64,000 nucleotides of DNA from CAZCJU01 sp964562175. Lineage in GTDB: Bacteria > Bacillota > Clostridia > Oscillospirales > CAG-272. The notes under the pieces were generated by a model. That model was not told the origin of the DNA. It was given only the letters and a program-made list of their open reading frames with translations, and searched no databases. The stretch covers positions 1 through 64,000 of the forward strand of contig CAZLRV010000010.1 in the NCBI GenBank assembly GCA_964562175.1, written 5' to 3'. How positions within the stretch are numbered: position 1 is the stretch's first letter; each line of letters begins with the position of its first letter. The position numbers and the translations under genes are program-made. This document shows positions 23,643-33,085 of the stretch, piece by piece.

Positions 23643-26495
23643 ATGATCAAAGGAAATAAAACGATAATTGACGATTTTACGCAGTATCTCTCGGAAAAAG
23701 TATCTCCTTCTCAGCTCTCGGGGTTATACTTCTGTTTTTCTGAAATCGAGAATTTCTGTTTAAAAGTCAAAGTATTACATAAACCTCTATTTGAAACGAC
23801 AGATTTTGAGACGATCAAAAAAGTCCGTCAAACAATAGAACAGAACAAGATTTTCAGAGTTACGCATAAGCGTCAGTATAATAAAATTCTGATTGCTTGC
23901 AGGCAATATTATCTTTATATCAAAGAAGGTCATTTTCCTCAGGGAGAGAAACAATTCAAAGAGGAATGTAAGGATCGTTCGAAAAATATTGAAGCAGCAT
24001 CGCAAAAAAACGCTGTCGGTAATGCTTCCGTTGAGACACAAATTGTACGAACAAATCAAGACGAGAGGCTTTTGCAGAAATATCCGATCGTTTACAAGCA
24101 AGTATACAATGCACTTATAAATGCCGGTTGTTCATTATCAATTGAAATTATCTGCAATAAGATCGGGCGTATTGCTCGCTCTGCGGTGCTTGAAGAGATA
24201 TTGGATAGTGTAAGTTGGGCAAAGTGGGTTGAGAACGAGTATTCTTTTTCAACTGAAATTGAGGAGCATCACATTGTCGCAAACGAGGTCAATGAGAAAT
24301 CAATAGTAAACGAAGCAAAAACCGCTGTTACCTACGTAATTGATTTCAACAGTTCCTTTGATCTTACTTACTCCAAGCCTATATCATTCACCTATTTTGG
24401 AGCAAAAAAAGAATTCGGTAACACATGGGTCGATCTTTATATTGCTTTTTTCGAGGCAATTCACGAGGATCATCATCATTTGTTGAAGCCCGGTATGTCA
24501 TTCTCAAAAACAGGCACACGAGTTGAACTTGCGGAAAATACAAATTACGATCTCATGATCGATCCAAAGCATATTCCCGGAACGAATCTAATGCTGGAAA
24601 CCAATGTTAGTGCAAAAGATGTTGCTTCCAAAATCAAATACGTTCTTGAGCTGTGCGGCATTGACTTTGAAAATATTATAATCGGTTACATTAAAAAGAA
24701 TGACGTTTCCCCCTCAAAGGAAGAGTGTCCCACTAATCCATCAAGAAGAGGAGCAAGCGGCTATAGCGCTGATTTTTACAATTTTCTATCAAAGAGATTA
24801 GGAATGGCAGAGGCAACTTGCCGTAGCTACGTTTCGGCTATCAATAACTGTGAATCATTTGCAAAAGAGCATCACTTTGTGTCTTGGCAACTATACGGAG
24901 TACAACAAACCGCCGCAGAAGAAACTATTAAGCTCCTAATGGCAGATGAAGCTTTTCAAAAGTATACTGCGAGCCAACATAACAGATTTCGCACAGCACT
25001 TCAAAAATATCTGTTGTTTGTTGGAAGCGAAGCTGTAATTCACAGCACTGCACCGGAACCTTATAGAACCGAAGTTGCCGCACCATATAGAAATGAAGAA
25101 TATGAGATGATGCTCAGCCGTTTTTTTCAAAAAGGATTTCGAATGGAATCTCCGCTTGAGATACGAAAATTCAGGCGATACTACTCGTCAACTTACGAAA
25201 AAGAGCTTCTCGATTCCGACGATGAAATAAGCTGCAATATTAGGAAGCTTGCAATTGAATACGACGGAAAAGCTTTCTTGCCCGTTGCAATGCTCAATGA
25301 TGAAGTTAAAGCTCAACTGTATGCCTACATTGATTCCGCATTTGCCGAAGGAAAAAAAGCAATTTACTATCAGGCATTATACGCAGAGTTTGCAGAAACT
25401 TTTCTTGACCACCATATTCATAATGCAGATATGCTTAAAGCGTATTTATCTGCCACAGCTAATGGGAAATTCTATGTTCAAAAGAATTTTATATCAAAGG
25501 AAGAAAATGTAACGATAGATCCGCTCTCGGAAATTCGCAAATGCCTCATTGAGTATGGTAGACCCGTAGAATACGAAGAATTATTTGAAGCGTTACCGCA
25601 CATACCGCAGAAGAAAATCAAGTATCTATTAGCAAGCAATGGAGAGTTTATAAATAACGGACAAGGTACTTACTTTCATGAAAAAACAGTACGGCTTTCG
25701 GATGATGAGCTTGAAAGCATTGCCGAAATTATCAGCTGTACAATAGAAGACAAGGACTACATGGGCGGCAATGAGCTCTATGATGCAATTAAGGCGAAGT
25801 ACGGTTACATTATAGAAGATAATAAGCTGCTATCCATATATGGCTTCAGAGACGCTCTGAGCGCAAAACTCGGCGATAGATTTTCTTTTAAGGGAAATAT
25901 TATCAGCCGCTACGGCAACGAGTTATCTATGGCTGATGTATTTGCAAAATACGCCCAAACGCACGACAGCTTCACATTGTCTGAACTTCAGGAACTTGCT
26001 TCTAATCTGGCAACAGTAATTTACTTTGATGCCGTATACGAAAACAGCCTGAGAGTCAGCAAAGAGCAGTTTGTATCTAAAGAAATGGCGCAGTTTGCAA
26101 TCTCCGAGACCGATGATGTGCTTGATCGCATTTGTCTTGGAAAATATATTCCGATTTGTGAAGTTCAAAACTTCGGAATTTTCCCATATGGAGGATTTAC
26201 TTGGAATAGTTATTTGCTGGAACACTATGTTGCAAGTTATAGCCATAAATACAAGCTTCTTCACAGAGGCTTCAGCGAAACGGAATGTGCGGGCGCAATA
26301 GTACGACGTTCCGCAAATATCAATAGCTTTGACGATTTAATTGTCGATATCTTAGTCAACGACCCGATCGAATTGAACCAATCCTCGGTACTTCAGTACT
26401 TGAGTGACAAAGGATATCTTGTGCGAAGAAGATATTCCGAAATTGAATCGCTTATGATCAAAGCGAAGGCACAGAAACAGAGGAGGGGCGACTAA
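23643..26495 (+). CDS. Novel 950-residue protein, first gene of the BREX type 4-like operon
   Basis: I do not recognise the whole protein. It starts at ATG 23643 behind GAAGGAGG. Two segments (about 10-110 and 380-465) look like the helical core-binding domain of tyrosine recombinases (for example FLSKRLGMAEATCRSYVSAI) but no recombinase catalytic domain follows. Between them (about 230-350) is a domain of the type PISFTYFGAKKEF ... MLETNVSAKDVASKIKYVL, which I associate with C-terminal modules of restriction-type proteins. The C-terminal 400 residues contain helical, winged-helix-like segments. Two bases separate it from brxP, so it belongs to the operon. DNA sensing or target recognition is a reasonable but unproven idea. 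Confidence 0.75.
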   Translation: MIKGNKTIIDDFTQYLSEKVSPSQLSGLYFCFSEIENFCLKVKVLHKPLFETTDFETIKKVRQTIEQNKIFRVTHKRQYNKILIACRQYYLYIKEGHFPQGEKQFKEECKDRSKNIEAASQKNAVGNASVETQIVRTNQDERLLQKYPIVYKQVYNALINAGCSLSIEIICNKIGRIARSAVLEEILDSVSWAKWVENEYSFSTEIEEHHIVANEVNEKSIVNEAKTAVTYVIDFNSSFDLTYSKPISFTYFGAKKEFGNTWVDLYIAFFEAIHEDHHHLLKPGMSFSKTGTRVELAENTNYDLMIDPKHIPGTNLMLETNVSAKDVASKIKYVLELCGIDFENIIIGYIKKNDVSPSKEECPTNPSRRGASGYSADFYNFLSKRLGMAEATCRSYVSAINNCESFAKEHHFVSWQLYGVQQTAAEETIKLLMADEAFQKYTASQHNRFRTALQKYLLFVGSEAVIHSTAPEPYRTEVAAPYRNEEYEMMLSRFFQKGFRMESPLEIRKFRRYYSSTYEKELLDSDDEISCNIRKLAIEYDGKAFLPVAMLNDEVKAQLYAYIDSAFAEGKKAIYYQALYAEFAETFLDHHIHNADMLKAYLSATANGKFYVQKNFISKEENVTIDPLSEIRKCLIEYGRPVEYEELFEALPHIPQKKIKYLLASNGEFINNGQGTYFHEKTVRLSDDELESIAEIISCTIEDKDYMGGNELYDAIKAKYGYIIEDNKLLSIYGFRDALSAKLGDRFSFKGNIISRYGNELSMADVFAKYAQTHDSFTLSELQELASNLATVIYFDAVYENSLRVSKEQFVSKEMAQFAISETDDVLDRICLGKYIPICEVQNFGIFPYGGFTWNSYLLEHYVASYSHKYKLLHRGFSETECAGAIVRRSANINSFDDLIVDILVNDPIELNQSSVLQYLSDKGYLVRRRYSEIESLMIKAKAQKQRRGD

Positions 26496-26497
26496 TT

Positions 26498-28858
26498 ATG
26501 TATTCATATAATTGGGACGCAGAAACGGGAGGTCTTCTGCTGAATACTTCCCCACTGACATTCAGCAAAGAACCTCGTCCGGTATATTATAAAGAACTTG
26601 ACATTCTCGGGTTTGATAAGTATTGGAATTACGCAAAAGATGACACATATCCGTATATGTGGGCAGAAGCAAACAATTACTTTTACAGGGGGCGGCTTGT
26701 TGCAAAGACAAAAGGAGGCAGTCTGTATACTGCACCTGAAATCATTATTCTTGAGGATGCGGAACCCGACGGGGAGCCGCTCCGCTTCGTTGACATACCG
26801 GCAATGGTGAGCAAGAACCGTGATTTGATCGAGAAGCTCGCTGCTGATACCATCAAAAAAATCTATAACATTTATATAGATTATGCAGGGAGGGTAGATG
26901 TTTTCTATGTTGCATTCAGCGGCGGTAAAGATAGTATAGTAGCACTTGATCTTGTGCAACGAGCATTGCCGCACAACAGCTTCAAGGTGTTGTTTGGGGA
27001 TACTGAAATGGAATTTCCCGACACATACGATATTGTTGACAAAATCCGCAATTATTGTATTCAAGAAGATATCGAATTTTTAAGATCAAAGTGCGATTTC
27101 CCACCTGAGTACACATGGCACAAATTCGGTCCTCCTGCCCAAACAATTCGCTGGTGCTGTAGTGTACATAAAACTGCGCCTCAAGTTATACTTCTTCGAG
27201 AACACATGAATAATCCTCACTTTCGAGGAATGGCCTTTACAGGAGTTCGGGGCGATGAAAGCGTGTCAAGAAGTGAGTACGAAGGAGTCAGTCAAGGAGA
27301 GAAAATCCGAGGACAATATAGTTGTCATCCGATTTTGGAGTGGAACTCGGCAGAATTGTTTGCCTATATTTATGATAGAAATCTTCTGATAAATGAAGCA
27401 TATAAAAAAGGAAACAGTCGAGCGGGTTGTTTAGTTTGTCCGTTAGCAGCATCCAAAAATATGTATTTTAAAGAGCAAGCGTACAACACCGGGTGCAACG
27501 GGCATAGGTCAACGGCAACATTTAACGATATCATCTTGGAAACCACTTCGAAAGAACTCTCAGCTCCGGAAGCTATAAAAGAATATATGGATATCGGAGG
27601 CTGGAAAGCAAGGCGAAGCGGCAAGGAACTTTCTTTTGCCAAAAGTTATTCAACTGAGGTCTTTGAAAAAGGTATTCTCACAATTCATTTAACACAAAAA
27701 AATACTGATTGGAAACAGTGGATAAAAACAATCGGTGATATCTCATTTTTAGAAAATGGAGATGTCGATGTACTTTATCGTGGAAAATTATATCACATTG
27801 AAATCGAAGAAAATGATAAGGAACTCACAGCAGTTGTAAACATCGGTTCAAATACACAAAAGGATATTTATTTTGCATCGGAACTAAAGACTATCTTTAG
27901 GAAAACTGCTTATTGCATCGGTTGTAGAGTTTGTGAGGCAAATTGTCCAAATGGATTTATAACCATGAAAAACGGGTGCGTTACTATAGATAATCGATGT
28001 GTTAAGTGCAAGAAATGTCATGATATATTTCATGGTTGCTTAGTTGCGAACTCGTTACGATTGCCGAAAGGAGATAATAAAATGGGAAGCATAGATAGAT
28101 ATGGAAATATGGGAATTGAACTCAATTGGGTGAAAGAGTATTTCAAAACAAAAGATGAATTTTGGAATTCCCCACACAGTTTAGGAACGAACAAGGTTAA
28201 ATACCTTAAAAGTTTTCTTAATGATAGTGAGATCACCGTGAAAGGTAAGCTTTCCGATTTCGGCAGAGTCATTGATTACATCGGTATAGAAAATACAGAT
28301 GCATGGGCATTGATGCTCTGCAATCTTGCCTATACATCGGAATTTAATTGGTGGGTAAAGAATATCAAATTCTCGATTATATACACTCCAGACACAATTT
28401 ATGCGATGCTCGATGATGCAATGAGCAAAAATTCAAAATCGCACATTGTTTCCGCATATAAGAATATCTTGATTTCAAATCCACATTTTGGTAACGAAAT
28501 AGGGCTTGGAACTTGCGAATACGAAATTAAAAACGAAAAGCGTTTATGGAACAGTGTGATTAGGCTCGAGTGGAAAACGCCTAATCCTCTCGTTATCCTC
28601 TACAGTCTTTTTAAATTTGCTGAGGCTTGTGGAAATTATCACCAGTTCACGCTCTCTCGGTTGCTGAATCACGATATTGAAAGTGACGGCATCAGCCCTA
28701 CCGAGATCTTCGGACTTGATAGGAAGCAGATGGAAAAGCTTCTTAGCGGTCTTTCCATTAACTACCCTGATTTCATCAACGCAAGCTTTACGCTTGATCT
28801 TGATAACATTACGCTAAATTGCGAAAAGACATCGCAAGATGTTTTGAAGCTGTTCTAA
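26498..28858 (+). CDS. brxP: BrxP-like PAPS-reductase / ferredoxin / DUF4007 fusion protein
   Basis: A 786-residue protein with three parts. Residues about 120-340 form a PAPS-reductase-type ATP pyrophosphatase with the PP-loop SGGKDS (141-146), RWCCSVHK, and GCLVCPLAA; the Cys pattern resembles DndC, the DNA phosphorothioation enzyme. Residues about 470-515 hold ferredoxin-like CIGCRVCEANCP and CVKCKKCHDIFHGC, for one or two Fe-S clusters. Residues about 535-690 look like DUF4007 (SLGTNKVKYLKSFL, WWVKN). PAPS-reductase proteins define type 4 BREX loci. Predicted role: activate DNA (or another substrate) with ATP and insert sulfur supplied by the operon's cysteine desulfurase. Sulfur insertion is inference from DndC. 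Confidence 0.85.
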   Translation: MYSYNWDAETGGLLLNTSPLTFSKEPRPVYYKELDILGFDKYWNYAKDDTYPYMWAEANNYFYRGRLVAKTKGGSLYTAPEIIILEDAEPDGEPLRFVDIPAMVSKNRDLIEKLAADTIKKIYNIYIDYAGRVDVFYVAFSGGKDSIVALDLVQRALPHNSFKVLFGDTEMEFPDTYDIVDKIRNYCIQEDIEFLRSKCDFPPEYTWHKFGPPAQTIRWCCSVHKTAPQVILLREHMNNPHFRGMAFTGVRGDESVSRSEYEGVSQGEKIRGQYSCHPILEWNSAELFAYIYDRNLLINEAYKKGNSRAGCLVCPLAASKNMYFKEQAYNTGCNGHRSTATFNDIILETTSKELSAPEAIKEYMDIGGWKARRSGKELSFAKSYSTEVFEKGILTIHLTQKNTDWKQWIKTIGDISFLENGDVDVLYRGKLYHIEIEENDKELTAVVNIGSNTQKDIYFASELKTIFRKTAYCIGCRVCEANCPNGFITMKNGCVTIDNRCVKCKKCHDIFHGCLVANSLRLPKGDNKMGSIDRYGNMGIELNWVKEYFKTKDEFWNSPHSLGTNKVKYLKSFLNDSEITVKGKLSDFGRVIDYIGIENTDAWALMLCNLAYTSEFNWWVKNIKFSIIYTPDTIYAMLDDAMSKNSKSHIVSAYKNILISNPHFGNEIGLGTCEYEIKNEKRLWNSVIRLEWKTPNPLVILYSLFKFAEACGNYHQFTLSRLLNHDIESDGISPTEIFGLDRKQMEKLLSGLSINYPDFINASFTLDLDNITLNCEKTSQDVLKLF

Positions 28859-28871
28859 GGAGAAATATGCA

Positions 28872-31800
28872 ATGCCAATGTTAGAGAAATATCGAGATTA
28901 TTTTGATATCGATCCTGATTATTTTCCTGCCGTAAACGAAGCAGTTATTACAAAGAATCCGAATGTGTGGAAGAAGTTTTTCCCGCACGAAACCTTTATT
29001 AAGCTCATCAAGAACACTGTCAGTGTACTTGAACGCAGACAAAAACAATGTTTGTGGGTCGAGGGTGCTTATGGTACCGGTAAATCTCATGCGGTTCACA
29101 CGCTGAAAAAGCTTTTGGATTCGGACGATGCGGACACCCGCGAGTATTTTAAAAAATATGATCTTGATAATGACCTGCTCAATCGGTTTCAAGCAGTCAA
29201 ATCCGGCGCTCGCATTCTTACCGTTCACCGCTATGGTTCCGCTACCATCCATGGTGATCACAATCTCGTATTCGCAGTTCAGGAAAGCATAGAAAAAGCT
29301 CTTATCGATGCCGGCATTGAGAATAAGGGTGGCAACGCTCTGAAAAATGCCGCAATCGCTTGGCTTTCCGATAAGGATAACAAAAGCTACTTCAACGGAC
29401 TTATCACCGGCACATATTCAGATATATTCGGCGGAGATAATGTTGATATGGTTATCGAAAAGCTTCGCACATTTTCCGGCGATGCATTGGCAAAAGCTAT
29501 GGATAACATCTTCAGAGTCGCTGACGAGCGTCAAATAAAGGCATTGTCTTTGAGTGTTACCGACCTCTGTAATTGGATCCGTGAGGTAATAAAAGCCAAT
29601 AGCCTGAAGGCTATTGTGTTTATCTGGGATGAATTCACCGAGTACTTTTATAACAATACTCGTAATCTGACAGGCTTCCAAGAACTGTGCGAAATCAGTG
29701 AAACAGATCCCTTCTATTTTGTATTGGTGACACATGTTACGCAGGGTTTATTCCATGAACACGATCGTGATTTTATTAAGTTGAACGGACGCTTCGTCAG
29801 CCCGCATAGCTTAATTAGTCTGCCTGAAAACATTGCATTTCAGCTCATGGGTGCGGCAATGGAGAAAAACCAAGATCCTGCCGTAGCAGAAGATTGGGAG
29901 ATCGCCTTGGGAGATTTAACCGACAGGACTCAAAATTCTCGAAAGCAGGTTAAATCAGTTGCCCGTATTACGGACAAAGAAATGACGGATATTCTCCCGA
30001 TACACCCCTATGCGGCATTGCTTTTGAAGCATATATCATCTGCATTTGATTCCAATCAACGCAGCATGTTCGATTTCATAAAAAATGATCGTGACGACGA
30101 GATCAAGGGCTTTCGGTGGTTTATTGACACTTTCGGTCCGGAGGACGACAATCCTCTGCTTTCCGTCGATATGCTATGGGAATTCTTCTACGACAAGGGC
30201 AAAGAATATCTTGCGCATGATATCCGTTCGATTCTTGACTACTATAACCGAACCGGTAATCAAAGGTTGGATTCCGACCAAAAGCGCGTGTTAAAGACCG
30301 TTCTGCTGTTGCAAGCTATTTCTCAATATGCGGGTGATTCGGTAGAACTGTTTATTCCCAACGAAAAGAATCTCAATAATGCGTTTGAGGGCACGGATAT
30401 GGAGGGTTCAGCAGCTCGTTGTGCAGATCAGCTTGTCCGTGATAAGATTCTGTTTTCCAAATCTTTGGGCGGTGGCAAATTCCAGTACGCCGCTTATAAC
30501 AATGAGGGAGAAATTGATGTTACGCCTTTTGAGGAGCAGATCGATAAAAAGAGTACATCTGCTTTGATCATTGAAGAACTTGCAGACAGAACCAGAATCG
30601 TTGACGCAATTACTTTGGGCGGGGCGTTGAAGCTTCGTTACGAGCTACGTTATGTATCGTCATCTGATTTTGATTCTGCGATCAAGCAGCTTCGTAATAC
30701 CGAAGATAAATATGACAACAAAATCGTTGCGGTCGTTTGCTTTGCAAAGGATGATGCCGAGAGTGTTGTTATTGGCAAAAAGATCAGAGATGCGCTTGCC
30801 GATGGTTCCTATCACATGATCTTTATCGATGCATCCCGAACACCACTCGGAGCTGATGGATATAGTACATACCGTCATGATATGGCTTTGTCCATGTCTC
30901 AGCAAGGCAAAGACGGAGCGCTGGCAACACAGTATGCAAATAACGCCAAAGATTCCCTGAAGAAATGGAAAAACAGAATTACAGCCGGCGAATTTATTAT
31001 TCACACTGCGGATAAACGTGACGGAGAGCGTGCTACCTCTCTCGATGCGCTGTACACAATTCTTGCCGAAGTGAATAAGAAAAAGTTTCCCGGATGCCTT
31101 GAAGGTGCGTACAATGTTATTGCAAATATGTATACGCCGAATAATCTTAAGCAGGGTGTTGAGTGTGCATTTAACGAAAAAACCGCAGGTACTTTTCTTT
31201 CCGGAAGTCCCGCAACAAAGCTTGAAACCGCACTGGAAGGTGCATGGAAGGTAGCAGAATACTGGAAGATAAAGCCACACCTTTTGATTTCCAAAATCAA
31301 GCTTTGTGTTGATGAAATTGTAACCGATGGGTTTAACAATGGCGGTCGTGTATCTATTAAGAAGATCTACGATGTACTGAAAACCGCTCCTTACGGATTT
31401 ATGCCCTGCAATCTCACTGCATTTATTCTGGGATTTGTTCTCAAGGAGTATGCGACCGGTACGTACAGTTGGAGCGACGGCTTGACAAATGATGTTCTGA
31501 ATGTGGTCAAGCTGAAGGAGATGATCGATGAGGTCATCCGACTTGAGATCACGCCTAATCCTCGCTACAAAGACAAATACATCGTTGCTATGACTCAGGA
31601 AGAAAAAGCTTTTAATGAAATTACTTCGACCGCATTCGGGATCCCTCTCAACATATGTACCTCCGTACCGAACACAAGAGAACGGATTCGCGGAAAAATG
31701 AAGGAATACTCATTCCCGATCTGGACAATCAAATATATCTTGGATTCGGTCGTAACAAAAACCGATAAAGCCGTATTAAGTGAAATTATAGACCTTTTCT

Positions 31801-33074
31801 GCGGAATTGCAAATAGCAATAACATGGGATCATCTAAGACCGACAGCGATATAGCCATGTCGATCGGAAAGCTTTCACTCGACAATATTGATGCGGCATC
31901 CGATTTGAAGAATATTCTGACAAAAGAAAATTGCACAAATGGCATGATACGATACATTGCGTCTTTTGACAATGGGTCGTTGGTTAATTTGTCTGAGGAG
32001 ATCGGCGACGGTGGTCAATATATCAATGTATTACGCAAGAAATTTGATGCGGATGCCGCGACTTGGGTGTGGAATGTCGAAACCGTGCAGCAGAAGATTT
32101 GCGAGGTGATATTAGAATATGCTACTATTGTCGAGAGCAATAAAGTTATCTCCAAGAACATCTCCTATGATGCAACTATTAGAGAATGGTGTGATAAATG
32201 TGGATATATTCGCATTTCTTATGCCGCCGCAAAAAACTATCTGGATGAGCTTGGTCCTTTCCTGAGCCTTCTGCATAGCATGAAAAAAACCGGAACTTTG
32301 CCGGATTCTCAGAAAAAAGCCTTTTTGGAGTTGCTTGAAGCAAACGCCGAGTTATTCCGTGACTTTTACAATAATCAAGTCAAAATGTTTAAGCGAGTGT
32401 GCGGATATTATTTGGACAAGCTATCCGACGAAGAAATAAAAGAAGTTTTCAGCACAATTCCCTCCGGCTCCTTTACTTACGAAAAAGCTGACTACCTAAA
32501 CACCGTTGAAAGTAAAGTGAAGTCCTACAAGGAGGGACGAAAGAGCACGAAGCTGAAGAAGTTCTGGAAGGATAAGACAGGCACCGATTCGCCGCGTGAA
32601 TGGTCCGAAAAGCATGAAATGCCGATACTTTGTTTAATTCCCGACGATGAAGTAGCAAAAGCAAGAACGGCTTTCGGTGCAGTTAACCGTACAAAGCCTG
32701 ACGAGGCATCCATAGACAAAGCAAATGAGTATTTTGCTTCCGCAAAATTCTTCGACTTGCTTGATGATGAAGCAGCACTCGACAGAGCGTTCAGAAACGG
32801 TGTCATAAAGAACTACTCGGTTATGCTTACAGACATACCGGCTGTAAAGGAATATCTTAATTCTCACATTGAAGCGGAGCCTTTTGATTGGTTCGGTCTT
32901 CCGGAAATCGAAAAGAAATTACACATGATGGCAGAAGCCAACTACAATCAAGGCGGTTGCGAGCGTGCATTGGCAAAAATCGATGAAATGGATATTGCCG
33001 ATGTTAAGAAATATCTAAAGGATTTGATCAAGGATAATATGATCGTCGGCATGGAGATCATCAAAGAAAACTAA
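28872..33074 (+). CDS. brxC: BREX ATPase BrxC (PglY-like)
   Basis: A 1400-residue P-loop protein, the typical size of BrxC/PglY. Walker A is GAYGTGKS (residues 65-72) and the Walker B region is IVFIWDEF (about 249-256), a combination characteristic of this family. The N-terminal half is the AAA-like ATPase; the rest is a long helical region with charged C-terminal stretches. BrxC is essential for BREX defence and probably assembles with PglZ on DNA. It lies 13 bases after brxP and 11 before pglZ. No frameshift or stop is present. Confidence 0.88.
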   Translation: MPMLEKYRDYFDIDPDYFPAVNEAVITKNPNVWKKFFPHETFIKLIKNTVSVLERRQKQCLWVEGAYGTGKSHAVHTLKKLLDSDDADTREYFKKYDLDNDLLNRFQAVKSGARILTVHRYGSATIHGDHNLVFAVQESIEKALIDAGIENKGGNALKNAAIAWLSDKDNKSYFNGLITGTYSDIFGGDNVDMVIEKLRTFSGDALAKAMDNIFRVADERQIKALSLSVTDLCNWIREVIKANSLKAIVFIWDEFTEYFYNNTRNLTGFQELCEISETDPFYFVLVTHVTQGLFHEHDRDFIKLNGRFVSPHSLISLPENIAFQLMGAAMEKNQDPAVAEDWEIALGDLTDRTQNSRKQVKSVARITDKEMTDILPIHPYAALLLKHISSAFDSNQRSMFDFIKNDRDDEIKGFRWFIDTFGPEDDNPLLSVDMLWEFFYDKGKEYLAHDIRSILDYYNRTGNQRLDSDQKRVLKTVLLLQAISQYAGDSVELFIPNEKNLNNAFEGTDMEGSAARCADQLVRDKILFSKSLGGGKFQYAAYNNEGEIDVTPFEEQIDKKSTSALIIEELADRTRIVDAITLGGALKLRYELRYVSSSDFDSAIKQLRNTEDKYDNKIVAVVCFAKDDAESVVIGKKIRDALADGSYHMIFIDASRTPLGADGYSTYRHDMALSMSQQGKDGALATQYANNAKDSLKKWKNRITAGEFIIHTADKRDGERATSLDALYTILAEVNKKKFPGCLEGAYNVIANMYTPNNLKQGVECAFNEKTAGTFLSGSPATKLETALEGAWKVAEYWKIKPHLLISKIKLCVDEIVTDGFNNGGRVSIKKIYDVLKTAPYGFMPCNLTAFILGFVLKEYATGTYSWSDGLTNDVLNVVKLKEMIDEVIRLEITPNPRYKDKYIVAMTQEEKAFNEITSTAFGIPLNICTSVPNTRERIRGKMKEYSFPIWTIKYILDSVVTKTDKAVLSEIIDLFCGIANSNNMGSSKTDSDIAMSIGKLSLDNIDAASDLKNILTKENCTNGMIRYIASFDNGSLVNLSEEIGDGGQYINVLRKKFDADAATWVWNVETVQQKICEVILEYATIVESNKVISKNISYDATIREWCDKCGYIRISYAAAKNYLDELGPFLSLLHSMKKTGTLPDSQKKAFLELLEANAELFRDFYNNQVKMFKRVCGYYLDKLSDEEIKEVFSTIPSGSFTYEKADYLNTVESKVKSYKEGRKSTKLKKFWKDKTGTDSPREWSEKHEMPILCLIPDDEVAKARTAFGAVNRTKPDEASIDKANEYFASAKFFDLLDDEAALDRAFRNGVIKNYSVMLTDIPAVKEYLNSHIEAEPFDWFGLPEIEKKLHMMAEANYNQGGCERALAKIDEMDIADVKKYLKDLIKDNMIVGMEIIKEN

Positions 33075-33085
33075 GGAGGTACGAT

